14,361 nucleotides of DNA from UBA3792 sp964426415 (GCA_964426415.1 CAYRQM010000042.1:1-14361), one strand, 5' to 3'; shown: positions 6,420 through 14,195, counted from the stretch's first letter. Made by a program: numbers and translations. The notes: generated by a model not told the origin, from the letters alone.

Positions 6420-6682
6420 AAACCAAACAGGGCTTTGTGCTGCGCGAAGTGGGCGGCACAACCATGGTGCTGGCAACGGGCGAAGCGTGTGTCGCGTTCA
6501 ACGGCATGATTACGCTGAACGGAACGGGCAAGCTGCTGTGGCAGCGCTTGGAAGCAGGCGCCGAAATGCAGGATCTTGTCGGAGCTCTGTGCGCAGAATA
6601 CGACGTGGACGCCGCCACCGCGACCCGCGACGTTACATCATTTTTGGACACCATGCGCAAAAACGATCTCTTGAACGGCTAA
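6416..6682 (+). CDS. PqqD-like peptide-recognition chaperone
   Basis: 88 residues, the usual size of PqqD (about 90). The fold pattern fits: two beta strands (FVLREVGGTTMVL), a loop with FNGMITLNGTGKLLW (the FN..LNxTGxxLW signature), then helices with LVGALCAEYDVD and DVTSFLDTMRKNDLL. PqqD/RRE domains bind leader peptides and present them to modifying enzymes, usually radical SAM proteins. The ATG at 6416 overlaps the kinase stop, with AGGGAGG (6400-6406) at proper distance; an in-frame extension to 6353 lies inside the kinase gene and is rejected. A terminator starts at the stop codon, so the unit ends here. No precursor or radical SAM gene is seen in this window. Confidence 0.85.
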   Translation: MKTKQGFVLREVGGTTMVLATGEACVAFNGMITLNGTGKLLWQRLEAGAEMQDLVGALCAEYDVDAATATRDVTSFLDTMRKNDLLNG

Positions 6683-6712
6683 AGCGCATCCCATCTCATA
6701 TCGATGCGTTTT
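6681..6712 (+). terminator. Terminator after the PqqD-like gene
   Basis: AAAGCGCATC (6681-6690) pairs with GATGCGTTTT (6703-6712) over ten positions with one G-U pair, around a 12-base loop, ending in TTTT. The stem starts inside the stop codon. The T-run is short, so termination may be partial. Confidence 0.5.
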
Positions 6713-6831
6713 GCGGCGCGTCGGAGCAATTCCTGCGCGCTGTTGTCACGTCGCCAAATATCGGCATTCTGTGGCTGCGTCAGTCGATTTGTCATATTTT
6801 GATGAGTAATGTCAAATAGCATAATATCAGA

Positions 6832-6845
6832 TGATACCGGTATCA
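6832..6845. promoter_or_regulatory. 14-bp perfect palindrome, possible operator
   Basis: TGATACCGGTATCA is perfectly self-complementary. It lies about 100 bases upstream of the promoter at 6946-6973. The half-site GGTATC/GATACC recurs as GGTAT...GATACC at 6991-7004, just after the predicted transcription start. The pairing suggests a dimeric regulator binding both sites, possibly looping; this is inference. Confidence 0.4.
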
Positions 6846-6945
6846 ATGTCACGTCTACATATCGACAGAATGATTTCAGAGGGAACCGGCAAACGAAAAC
6901 GCACACACAAATAGGAATATATTTGTATAATCTTACAAAAAGGCT

Positions 6946-6973
6946 TTGATTTTCTTTGGGAACATGATATACT
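6946..6973 (+). promoter_or_regulatory. Sigma-A-like promoter of the dockerin protein gene
   Basis: TTGATT (6946-6951), a 16-base spacer and TATACT (6968-6973). The predicted start near 6980 gives a leader of about 92 bases before the ATG at 7072, which has GGGAGG (7060-7065) 6 bases ahead. Confidence 0.6.
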
Positions 6974-6990
6974 TTGACTAATCATGGATC

Positions 6991-7004
6991 GGTATTGTGA
7001 TACC
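6991..7004. promoter_or_regulatory. Inverted repeat just downstream of the predicted start
   Basis: GGTAT (6991-6995) and ATACC (7000-7004) flank TTGTG's central four bases. Its arms match the half-sites of the palindrome at 6832-6845. Placed at about +11 to +24, it is well sited to act as a repressor operator or a small leader hairpin. The 5-bp arms make this tentative. Confidence 0.35.
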
Positions 7005-7071
7005 TATATACAAAGGGAGAGGACGCGAGAACCGAACGCCATGCACAAAACAAATAATAGGGAGGAAAATC

Positions 7072-10000
7072 ATGAAGAAAATCTTTGCGTTCCTGATGGC
7101 ACTGATGATGGTGTTCGGTCTCGCGCCGATGCTCAATCTTGCCAAAACCGCTGAAGCGACCGAAGAATGGGCACTCGTAACGTGGGATCAAATCACCACG
7201 GACGACACGTTCCTCATCGCGGTCAACAAGGCTGGGACGGCTTATGCGCTGCCGAATGCGGCGTCTACCGTCGTACTTCCTGTCGGCGCAACCTTGACAG
7301 TTGCCCTGCCGAGCATCACATTGTCCAGCGGGCTGTCCTCTGCCTACACTTGGAAGAAGACGGCAGATGCGTACATCCAGTCCGCTGCGGATGCAGCCAA
7401 CTATCTGTACGTCATAGCGGACAACCCCGGCACGCGTGTTGGCACGACGACGGCGGCTTGGTCTGTTGCGACAGACACTTCCTCGAACGTATATCTGACC
7501 GCGACCGACTCTGCAAGCGCGGCACGGTATATTGGCGTGTATAACACACAGGATTTCCGCACCTACACCGCCATGACGACTGCCAACATTGCAGGACAGA
7601 ACACCCTGTTCTACAAGCTGACCACCACCTCCACCTGCACGCACGTTTGGGGTGAAGGCGTCGTCACAACGGCTGCCACCTGCACCACGGCGGGCGTCAC
7701 CACCTACACCTGCACGCTGTGTGGCGAAACCTACACAGCGGCGCTGCCAGAGGCTTTGGGTCACTCTTGGGACGCCGGCACGATCACCACGGCTGCCACC
7801 TGCACCGAAGCGGGCGTCATGACCTACACCTGCACCGTTTGCAGCGAAACCAAGACCGAAGCGATTGCCGCTACGGGTCACACTTATGTAGGCGGCGTCT
7901 GCACCGTATGCGGTGCGGCAGAGCCTACTGCCGTCACCTATCAGCTGGTCAATGACGCCGCCAATTTGGCAGTGGGCGACAAGTTCCTGCTGGTCGGCAC
8001 CAACGGCACCATCTTCAAGGCTGCGGGCGCACCGTATGCGGCTTCCGGCGACACCTATCTGACGGGCATCGACATCACGGCGCCGTCGAATGGCGTAATC
8101 TCCATCACCGATGAAGCGGTCGTTCCGTTCACCCTTGGCGGCGCCACCGGCGCATGGACGCTCACGTCCGATTCCGGCATTTTGGGCACTACGGGCAGCA
8201 ACAACAACATCAACTATTCCTACACCGATACCAAGGCACAGTGGGCAATCACCTTCTCCGGTGACTATGCCACTCTGCAAAATGTCGGCACCACCACCCG
8301 TTATCTGTATTACAATGCAAGCTCTCCGCGCTTTGCTGCCTATGCTGCAAAGACGATGAACAACAGCTACAACCTCTACCTGTATAAGCAGGCGGGCGGC
8401 TGCACGCACGTTTGGGACGCCGGTACTGTCACCACGGCGGCAACCTGCGGCGCAGACGGCGTCATGACCTACACCTGCACGCTGTGCGGTGTGACCAAGA
8501 CCGAAGCGATTGCCGCTACGGGCGTTCACACCTACGGCACCACAGCCACCTCCAACAACGATGGTACCCACTACTACACCTGCACCGTATGCGGCGCTGC
8601 TTCTGCAAATGAAGCCTGCACGATCGTAAGCGGAACCTGCACGGTTTGTGGATACGTCGTTCCCACCGCGGAATACACCATCAACTTCACCAACAATGGT
8701 GCAGCGTATGGCGAAGCGCAGGTTGTGGTTGCGGGCAATACCGTGACCCTGCCCACCGCGCCGACCGCAGCGGGCTACACCTTCGTTGGCTGGGTTGACG
8801 CCACGGGCTTCACCCAAGGCACGACCACCATTCCCGCCACGCTCATCACGGCAGATTTTGCTGCTGCGGCTGATGTGACCTTGGCGGCGGTGTTCTCCGT
8901 CGAGCAAGCGGGCGCAGGCTATACCTACAACTTGGTTCCTGCTGCGGACGTCACAGCGGGCACTTACCTCATCGGCGCGCTGCGCTCCTCGACGGCAAGC
9001 GACAACTTGTACTTTGCCACCGGCGTCATTGCATCCGGCGACTTGAACACCAATACGGCGACCACCACCGTTGCGGCAGATGCCGATGGTGCGCGCATCC
9101 TCACCACGCTGCCCACCGACGCAGGCGAGTTCATCTTCTCCGGCGACAACACGACGGGCTTCACCATCTCCGTAGACAATGCTACGTTCTTGGGCTACAC
9201 TAGCACCACGTCGAGCCGCAAGCTGGCATTCAGTGCGGACTATGCCACTACGCTTTGGGCAGCGGTTGCGAAGAATTCCCCGTTGCTCACCAACGGCGTT
9301 TACCTCAACTGCACCACAGGCACCAATGCCATTTCCGAGAACTCCACGTCTGTTGGCGCAATTCGGAACTACTATACCGGCACGGCATACAGAGCCATCT
9401 ACCTGTTCAAAAAGACAGCGGCTACTACAGCGTCGTACTACACCATCCTGCCGGAGGGCTGTCTGCACACCAACACCACCGAAGTGGCGACTGTTGATGC
9501 AACCTGCACCACGGTTGGTTACACGGCGGGCGTTTACTGCAACGACTGCGCAACGTACATCAGCGGCCACGAAGAAATCGCGGCGCTGGGTCATGATCTG
9601 TCCGCTTGGACGGACAATGGCGACGGCACGCACATTCGTTCCTGCTCGCGCTGCGACTACACCGAGTCCGGTTATCACACCTGGGTCAACGATGTTTGCT
9701 CCGTCTGCAGCGCAGCTGCAACGGGCGCTTACACGCTGGTCACGGCGGACAATCCCATCTTGGATGGCGACGTCGTATTCATTTACTATCCCAATGCCAA
9801 CTTGGCGCTGACCGATACGGCAAACGGCGTGAAGCTGACGGGCGCTGCGGCACATCTTGGCGCATCCGTTGCGGATCTGCCCACCGGCGCGGTTCCGATG
9901 GTCGCGCATGTGTCCGGCACCTCCGTATCCTTCGAGCGCAACGGTCTGTATCTGACCTCCGGCGCAACGGGCAGCAGCCTGTCCTTTGCAGCGGCTGTTG

Positions 10001-12111
10001 CTTCGGGCGAAACCAGCTATGCGCTGTGGACACTGGCGGCTTCCAGCGACGGCACGGCAGGTCTGTGGACGCTGCTGAACAACAACGCCGTCTATAACAC
10101 CACTACCACGCAGTACCTTGAGTACTACAACGGCTTCACCACCTACAAGATGACCGCCGAATCTGCGATCTATCGTTACATGATCTATCGCATGGTTTGC
10201 ACGCATGCCACGTCCGTTGCTGTTGCAGAAATTCCTGCAACCTGCACCGCGACCGGTGTTGCAGCAGGTACTGCCTGCGCAACCTGCGGCGTCATTCTGA
10301 GCGGCTGTGAAACCATCCCGGCGCTGGGTCACTCCCATGAGGGCGAGCTCACCTACACCAACAACGCCAACGGCACGCACACCTACACCTGCCCCGTTTG
10401 CAGCGTATCCGTAACCGAGAAGTGCACCTTCGACGCGACGGACGTCTGCATCTACTGCGGCACGGCGCTGGCGGATGTCACATCCACCATCAATGCAGTC
10501 ACGACGACGATCCTTGGCGGCACCACGGCTGAGACCAAGACGGTCAAGGGCATCATCACCTACATCAACGCCACCACGACGCGTACCGATATCATCATCC
10601 AGGATTCCACCGGTGGTATCATGGCGCTGCTTGCGGCAGGCGTATCCGTAGCGGTTGGCGACGAAGTCACCATCACCGGTACGACCTCTCTGTACAATGC
10701 GCTTCCCGAAATGACGGGCTGCGAGATTGCGGCACAGACGCCGGCAGCCGACGTGACCGCGCCGGTTGTTGCACAGGAAGTCACGCTGGCGACGCTGCTG
10801 GCTGATCCGACGGCTTACATGAGCGAGCTCGTTACCTTCTCCGCAAAGGTCAAGGCATACGACAGCTATGGCAATCCGACCTTCACCGACGGCACCAACG
10901 ACATCGCGGCTTACAAAGTCACGCTGGACACTGCGGCAATCCCGCTTTGCTCCACCGTAACCGTGACAATGGATCTGTCCGTGTACAGCACCACCTATCA
11001 GCTCCGCGGCTATGCCGAGAACGTGACGCTGACGGCGGCGGCAGCGCACACCTACGGCGAAGGCGTTGTCACCACGGCAGCGACCTGCGGCGCAGCGGGC
11101 GTTATGACGTACACCTGCTCCGTCTGCGGCACGACCTACACCGAAGCCATTGCGGCAACGGGTGAGCACACCTACGGCGAAGGCGTTGTCACCACGGCAG
11201 CGACCTGCGGCGCAGCGGGCGTTATGACGTACACCTGCACCGTTTGCGACGCAACATACACTGAAGCGATTGCAGCGACTGGCGAACACACCTTCGGCGA
11301 TGCCGCTGTGGTTCCGTCCACCTGCGTCACCGCGGGCACGTCCACTGTGACCTGCACCGTTTGCGGCGAAGTCGTCGTAACCAACCTCGAGCTGGATGCC
11401 AACAACCATGAAACCATCGTGGAAGATGCGGCAGTCGCAGCAACCTGCACCGAAACCGGTTTGACGGCAGGCAGCCATTGCTCCGCTTGCGGAACAACCA
11501 TCGTTGCACAGGAAACCGTTGCGGCGCGGGGTCATAGCTACGACAGCGGCGTGGTCACCACGGCGGCGACTTGCACGGCGGATGGCGTCAAGACGTACAC
11601 CTGCACCGTCTGCGGCGACACCTACACCGAAGCCATTGCGGCTACGGGTCATACGGCGGTTGCGGATGCGGCGGTTGCAGCAACCTGCACCACCACCGGC
11701 TTAACTGCCGGCAGCCACTGCTCCGTCTGCGGCGAAATCATTGTCGCGCAGGAAGTCGTTCCGGCATTGGGCCACACGTTGGTCTATGCCAGCAACAACG
11801 ACGGCACGCACAATGCCACCTGCTCAACCTGCGGTGAACAGATCGTCACCAACGAAGCCTGCACCTATGCGGACGGCGTCTGCACGCTGTGCGGCTACAC
11901 GCAGCCCGCGACAGGGCTGAAGGGCGACGTCAACTGCGACGGCAGCGTCAATGCACAAGACGCAAAAGCGCTGCTGCTGTACGTCACGGGCGGCGGAACG
12001 CTGACCGCGCAAGGCATTCTGAACGCGGAAACCGACAACGTCAGCAGCCTGACTTCCAACGATGCGAAGTGCATCTTGGCGTACATCACGGGCACGGCGT
12101 GGCCTGTGTAA
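7072..12111 (+). CDS. Giant secreted modular Cys-rich protein with C-terminal dockerin
   Basis: 1,679 residues. A signal peptide (1-29, cleavage after AEA) is followed by four related beta-rich domains of about 150-180 residues (about 30-188, 290-443, 617-796, 887-1042), each opening with a Y/W-x-L-V and G-D-x-F/Y-L-I-type strand and most ending in a Tyr-rich strand such as NLYLYK or AIYLFKK. Between them lie Cys/His modules (189-289, 444-533, 797-886, 1043-1133, and a long array 1326-1612) built on H-x-W/Y ... AATC ... GVxTYTCTxCG. An InlB-like beta repeat lies at about 534-612 (ending GYTFVGW...ADVTLAAVF) and an OB-fold-like region at about 1134-1322. The end is a type I dockerin: GDVNCDGSVNAQDAK (from 1618) and a degenerate second loop ETDNVSSLTSND. 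No catalytic domain, LPXTG motif or S-layer domain was seen. It probably docks to a cohesin and acts in adhesion or carbohydrate binding. The open frame extends to 6997, but the ATG at 7072 has the ribosome site and signal peptide. Confidence 0.85.
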   Translation: MKKIFAFLMALMMVFGLAPMLNLAKTAEATEEWALVTWDQITTDDTFLIAVNKAGTAYALPNAASTVVLPVGATLTVALPSITLSSGLSSAYTWKKTADAYIQSAADAANYLYVIADNPGTRVGTTTAAWSVATDTSSNVYLTATDSASAARYIGVYNTQDFRTYTAMTTANIAGQNTLFYKLTTTSTCTHVWGEGVVTTAATCTTAGVTTYTCTLCGETYTAALPEALGHSWDAGTITTAATCTEAGVMTYTCTVCSETKTEAIAATGHTYVGGVCTVCGAAEPTAVTYQLVNDAANLAVGDKFLLVGTNGTIFKAAGAPYAASGDTYLTGIDITAPSNGVISITDEAVVPFTLGGATGAWTLTSDSGILGTTGSNNNINYSYTDTKAQWAITFSGDYATLQNVGTTTRYLYYNASSPRFAAYAAKTMNNSYNLYLYKQAGGCTHVWDAGTVTTAATCGADGVMTYTCTLCGVTKTEAIAATGVHTYGTTATSNNDGTHYYTCTVCGAASANEACTIVSGTCTVCGYVVPTAEYTINFTNNGAAYGEAQVVVAGNTVTLPTAPTAAGYTFVGWVDATGFTQGTTTIPATLITADFAAAADVTLAAVFSVEQAGAGYTYNLVPAADVTAGTYLIGALRSSTASDNLYFATGVIASGDLNTNTATTTVAADADGARILTTLPTDAGEFIFSGDNTTGFTISVDNATFLGYTSTTSSRKLAFSADYATTLWAAVAKNSPLLTNGVYLNCTTGTNAISENSTSVGAIRNYYTGTAYRAIYLFKKTAATTASYYTILPEGCLHTNTTEVATVDATCTTVGYTAGVYCNDCATYISGHEEIAALGHDLSAWTDNGDGTHIRSCSRCDYTESGYHTWVNDVCSVCSAAATGAYTLVTADNPILDGDVVFIYYPNANLALTDTANGVKLTGAAAHLGASVADLPTGAVPMVAHVSGTSVSFERNGLYLTSGATGSSLSFAAAVASGETSYALWTLAASSDGTAGLWTLLNNNAVYNTTTTQYLEYYNGFTTYKMTAESAIYRYMIYRMVCTHATSVAVAEIPATCTATGVAAGTACATCGVILSGCETIPALGHSHEGELTYTNNANGTHTYTCPVCSVSVTEKCTFDATDVCIYCGTALADVTSTINAVTTTILGGTTAETKTVKGIITYINATTTRTDIIIQDSTGGIMALLAAGVSVAVGDEVTITGTTSLYNALPEMTGCEIAAQTPAADVTAPVVAQEVTLATLLADPTAYMSELVTFSAKVKAYDSYGNPTFTDGTNDIAAYKVTLDTAAIPLCSTVTVTMDLSVYSTTYQLRGYAENVTLTAAAAHTYGEGVVTTAATCGAAGVMTYTCSVCGTTYTEAIAATGEHTYGEGVVTTAATCGAAGVMTYTCTVCDATYTEAIAATGEHTFGDAAVVPSTCVTAGTSTVTCTVCGEVVVTNLELDANNHETIVEDAAVAATCTETGLTAGSHCSACGTTIVAQETVAARGHSYDSGVVTTAATCTADGVKTYTCTVCGDTYTEAIAATGHTAVADAAVAATCTTTGLTAGSHCSVCGEIIVAQEVVPALGHTLVYASNNDGTHNATCSTCGEQIVTNEACTYADGVCTLCGYTQPATGLKGDVNCDGSVNAQDAKALLLYVTGGGTLTAQGILNAETDNVSSLTSNDAKCILAYITGTAWPV
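11046..11238 (+). repeat. 73-bp perfect direct repeat at 120-bp period inside the dockerin gene
   Basis: Bases 11046-11118 and 11166-11238 are identical. They encode two successive Cys/His modules beginning HTYGEGVVTTAATCGAAG. They are part of a longer array in which the leading His codon recurs at 11047, 11167, 11287, 11407, 11533, 11650 and 11773, that is every 117-126 bases (about 40 residues). Neighbouring modules are related but diverged, so this pair is the newest duplication or has been homogenised. Confidence 0.9.
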
Positions 12112-12131
12112 ATTACCAACATCATATCACC

Positions 12132-12163
12132 AAAGGGAACCGCTTTCGGGCGGTTCCCTTTCT
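12132..12163 (+). terminator. Strong intrinsic terminator after the dockerin gene
   Basis: AAAGGGAACCGC (12132-12143) pairs perfectly over 12 bp with GCGGTTCCCTTT (12150-12161) around TTTCGG, then TCTGT. The A-run on the left side makes it usable on the minus strand too. It begins 20 bases after the stop. Confidence 0.85.
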
Positions 12164-12194
12164 GTACAAGTTACAATGCTTAGCAGAACAAACC

Positions 12195-12222
12195 TTGACA
12201 TCTATATACATCATGATATAAT
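12195..12222 (+). promoter_or_regulatory. Double-consensus sigma-A promoter, predicted leaderless
   Basis: TTGACA (12195-12200) and TATAAT (12217-12222) both match consensus exactly, with a 16-base spacer. The ATG of the next gene begins at 12229, only 6 bases after the -10, so the predicted transcription start falls on or beside the start codon. No Shine-Dalgarno is present in the preceding 20 bases. Confidence 0.8.
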
Positions 12223-12228
12223 TACATT

Positions 12229-12654
12229 ATGAACACAAAGTCATCGGCACATCCTTTGCATAAGAATCCGAATTTCTTCTTGCTCAGCGGTCTGGTCCTG
12301 CTCGTTGGAGCAGCTTTTTTGATCCGTTTTTTTGCCTGTTCCGATGCGGCGCAATCCGACATGATTGTCATTCGTTACAACAACACAGAACTGCTTCGCG
12401 TGTCGGCGTCTCAAACAAGGGACGTAGTGATTCGTGATGGGAAAATTGTTGATGAGGCGACGGGAACGGGGGAGGAGAACGTGCTTCACATAGGCGACGA
12501 CGGCGTGGTAATGGCTTCCGCAAATTGTTCCAATCAGGCATGCATCAAACAAGGCTGCGTGAACGCGGAGAATCTCACCTCTCGTCCTTTGGGCGCTTGG
12601 ATTATCTGCGCACCCCACGGCGTCACGGTGGAATACGTGAAGGGGGATTCGTAG
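12229..12654 (+). CDS. NusG domain II-containing membrane-anchored protein
   Basis: 141 residues. A single membrane segment (about 17-34) is followed by an extracytoplasmic NusG-domain-II fold, recognised by MIVIRYNNTELLRV, the C100-SNQA-C105 pair and IICAPHGVTVEYV with C127. The family commonly sits beside Gx-transporter and ApbE or Rnf-type genes in Bacillota, and a similar protein belongs, as I recall, to flavin-based extracellular electron transfer loci; its molecular role is not settled. The start is fixed by the membrane segment: the next in-frame Met is after it. There is no ribosome site, so initiation is probably leaderless. Its stop (12652-12654) directly abuts the next ATG. Confidence 0.85.
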   Translation: MNTKSSAHPLHKNPNFFLLSGLVLLVGAAFLIRFFACSDAAQSDMIVIRYNNTELLRVSASQTRDVVIRDGKIVDEATGTGEENVLHIGDDGVVMASANCSNQACIKQGCVNAENLTSRPLGAWIICAPHGVTVEYVKGDS

Positions 12655-13161
12655 ATGAAAGCACGTGCCATCGCCCGTTTCGCACTCTTGACCGCACTTG
12701 CTCTCATATTGGGGTATCTGGAATCCTTAATTCCGATTTTTCCGCAGGCGCCGGGGATCAAGCTGGGACTTTCCAATTTGGTTCTGCTGTATGCCATTTA
12801 CCGCTTGAACGCTTGGCAAACAATCCTGCTAATGCTATTGAAGGTAAGCGTATCCGGCTTGCTGTTTTCGGGCTTTACGGGCGCAATGTACGGCCTTTGC
12901 GGCGGGCTTCTGTCCGTTTCCGTTATGCTGTTGCTCCATCGCATCCCGCACATTTCTGTTGTGACGGTCAGCGCGTTTGGCGGCGTCTGCCACAACATCG
13001 GGCAAATGGTCTTGGCTTGCTTCTTGCTTACGCCGCGCAGCGTTTTGGCTTACAGCCCGATCTTGCTTGCGGCGGGGCTTGCGCTGGGCATACTTTTGGG
13101 CTTTGTTGCAAAGGGCTTGCTTGCCGCATTGGATCGATATGAGAGGAGATCCCATTCATGA
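12655..13161 (+). CDS. Gx transporter family membrane protein (heptaprenyl diphosphate synthase component I-like)
   Basis: 168 residues with about five hydrophobic segments, resembling ECF-type substrate-binding (S) components in layout. Family-typical features are ALALILGYLESLIPIFP, GIKLGLSNLVLLYAIY, the GFTGAMYGLCGGLLS glycine-rich turn and GGVCHNIGQM. Databases label the family both Gx transporter and heptaprenyl diphosphate synthase component I; a prenyl-synthase role is doubtful for an all-membrane protein with no DDxxD motif. It lies between the NusG-II and ApbE genes with zero spacing on one side and a 4-base overlap on the other. Transport of a flavin, quinone precursor or other cofactor for the operon is an inference. 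Confidence 0.85.
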   Translation: MKARAIARFALLTALALILGYLESLIPIFPQAPGIKLGLSNLVLLYAIYRLNAWQTILLMLLKVSVSGLLFSGFTGAMYGLCGGLLSVSVMLLLHRIPHISVVTVSAFGGVCHNIGQMVLACFLLTPRSVLAYSPILLAAGLALGILLGFVAKGLLAALDRYERRSHS

Positions 13162-14108
13162 AACGTGTGTGCATCCTTGTATGTGCTTTGTTGTTTCTTC
13201 CTATCCTTGGTTGTACATCCCAAACGGCATACTATTCGTCCGTGGGCTTCTGCTGCGATACGGTCGTTACCGTCTCTGCATACGCCGATTCGCAGCAGGT
13301 CGTGGATGACGCATTGGCGGTTTGCGCACGCTATGAACAGCTGCTCAGCAAAGAGATTGCGGGCAGTGACGTATGGAACATCAACCATGCCAATGGCGAC
13401 CCCGTGGTTGTATCGGATGCAGCCATACAGGTGCTTACAATCGCACAGGAGGTCTATCAGCTTTCCGACGGCGCTTTCGATATCACCATTGCATCGGCGT
13501 CCGAGCTGTGGGACTTCAGATCCGACACGCCGCAAGTGCCGAATGCGGATGCGCTTTTGAATGCATGCCTGCATATTGATGCATTCAAGATCGAGGTGCA
13601 GGGCAACACCGTGACGCTTCCTGTCGACATGCGAATCGATCTTGGCGGCGTTGCGAAGGGCTATATTGCGGATCAAGTCAAGGCATATCTGTTGGCGCAG
13701 GGCGTCAAAAGCGCCTGCATCAATATGGGCGGAAATGTGGTGACAATCGGCACAAAGCCCGATGGCGCCGATTGGCAGGTTGGCGTCCGAGATCCAAACG
13801 GGACCGCAGCCGATTCCTGCAAAGTCGTTTCCGTACACGATATGGCGGTTGTTACCAGCGGCGATTATGAACGCTATTTTGAGGTAGATGGCGTCCGATA
13901 CCACCACATCTTGGATCCTAAGACCGGAATGCCCGTGATGGGGGAGGTGCGCTCCGTTACCATTCTTTGCGCAGATTCTGCCGTTGCGGATGCGCTTTCC
14001 ACCGCGATCTTTGTGATGCAGGGAGAGGCGGTTGAACCGCTGTTGCGTTCGTTTTCCGCACAATGTATCCTTGTATACCGCGACGGAACGGTGCAAGAAA
14101 TCACTTGA
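13158..14108 (+). CDS. apbE: FAD:protein FMN transferase (ApbE), lipoprotein
   Basis: 316 residues. ApbE transfers FMN from FAD onto a Thr/Ser of exported redox proteins such as RnfG/NqrC or FMN-binding-domain proteins. The N-terminus is a lipoprotein signal with lipobox ILGC (Cys19), placing it on the outer face of the membrane. Motifs in order: FDITIASASELWDF (107-120), DLGGVAKGY (161-169), INMGGNVVTIG (188-198), VTSGDYERYF (232-241), HHILDPKTG (249-257) and DSAVADALSTA (273-283) with the metal-binding Asp/Thr positions. Its ATG overlaps the Gx stop (ATGA), with GAGAGGAG ahead. Length is usual. No FMN-binding target protein is encoded in the window. No clear terminator follows within 100 bases. 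Confidence 0.93.
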   Translation: MKRVCILVCALLFLPILGCTSQTAYYSSVGFCCDTVVTVSAYADSQQVVDDALAVCARYEQLLSKEIAGSDVWNINHANGDPVVVSDAAIQVLTIAQEVYQLSDGAFDITIASASELWDFRSDTPQVPNADALLNACLHIDAFKIEVQGNTVTLPVDMRIDLGGVAKGYIADQVKAYLLAQGVKSACINMGGNVVTIGTKPDGADWQVGVRDPNGTAADSCKVVSVHDMAVVTSGDYERYFEVDGVRYHHILDPKTGMPVMGEVRSVTILCADSAVADALSTAIFVMQGEAVEPLLRSFSAQCILVYRDGTVQEIT

Positions 14109-14195
14109 AAAACCGTACCTATGAATTAGTCTGAAATTCGACGGAAAATCGTGAAATCTGCAGCATGTTTTTCCGCATTTCTTCCATAAATGGTA

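Larger units (their letters stand above)
6713..7071. other. Intergenic region upstream of the giant surface protein
   Basis: About 360 bases with no supported gene and lower GC content than the flanking genes. It contains a 14-bp palindrome (6832-6845), a promoter (6946-6973), a second TATAAT-like hexamer at 6926-6931 without a usable -35, an inverted repeat (6991-7004) and a leader of about 90 bases. Short frames on both strands lack ribosome sites. Confidence 0.6.

Noticed and set aside
6679..6906. 75-codon minus-strand open frame between the PqqD-like and dockerin genes
   Set aside because: It needs a GTG start without a ribosome site, covers the palindrome and the terminator, and matches no family I know. 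A decayed gene fragment cannot be fully excluded.
6997..7071. Upstream extension of the dockerin protein frame
   Set aside because: It would put 25 polar residues before a standard signal peptide; the ATG at 7072 has GGGAGG 6 bases ahead.
6982..11652. 1,556-codon open frame on the minus strand opposite the dockerin gene
   Set aside because: It is the antisense shadow of a repetitive, Ala/Thr/Gly-rich gene with strong codon bias. The translation is a monotonous Gly/Arg/Ala/Cys string with no known domain, and the plus strand has signal peptide, ribosome site, dockerin and terminator.
11046..11895. Regular repeats considered as a CRISPR array
   Set aside because: The 120-bp period lies within a continuous reading frame and encodes protein modules; there are no constant repeats with unique spacers and no cas genes.
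12655..13161. Naming this gene as a prenyl diphosphate synthase
   Set aside because: The protein is almost wholly membrane-embedded and lacks DDxxD motifs; the label is inherited from databases, and a transporter-like role fits better.
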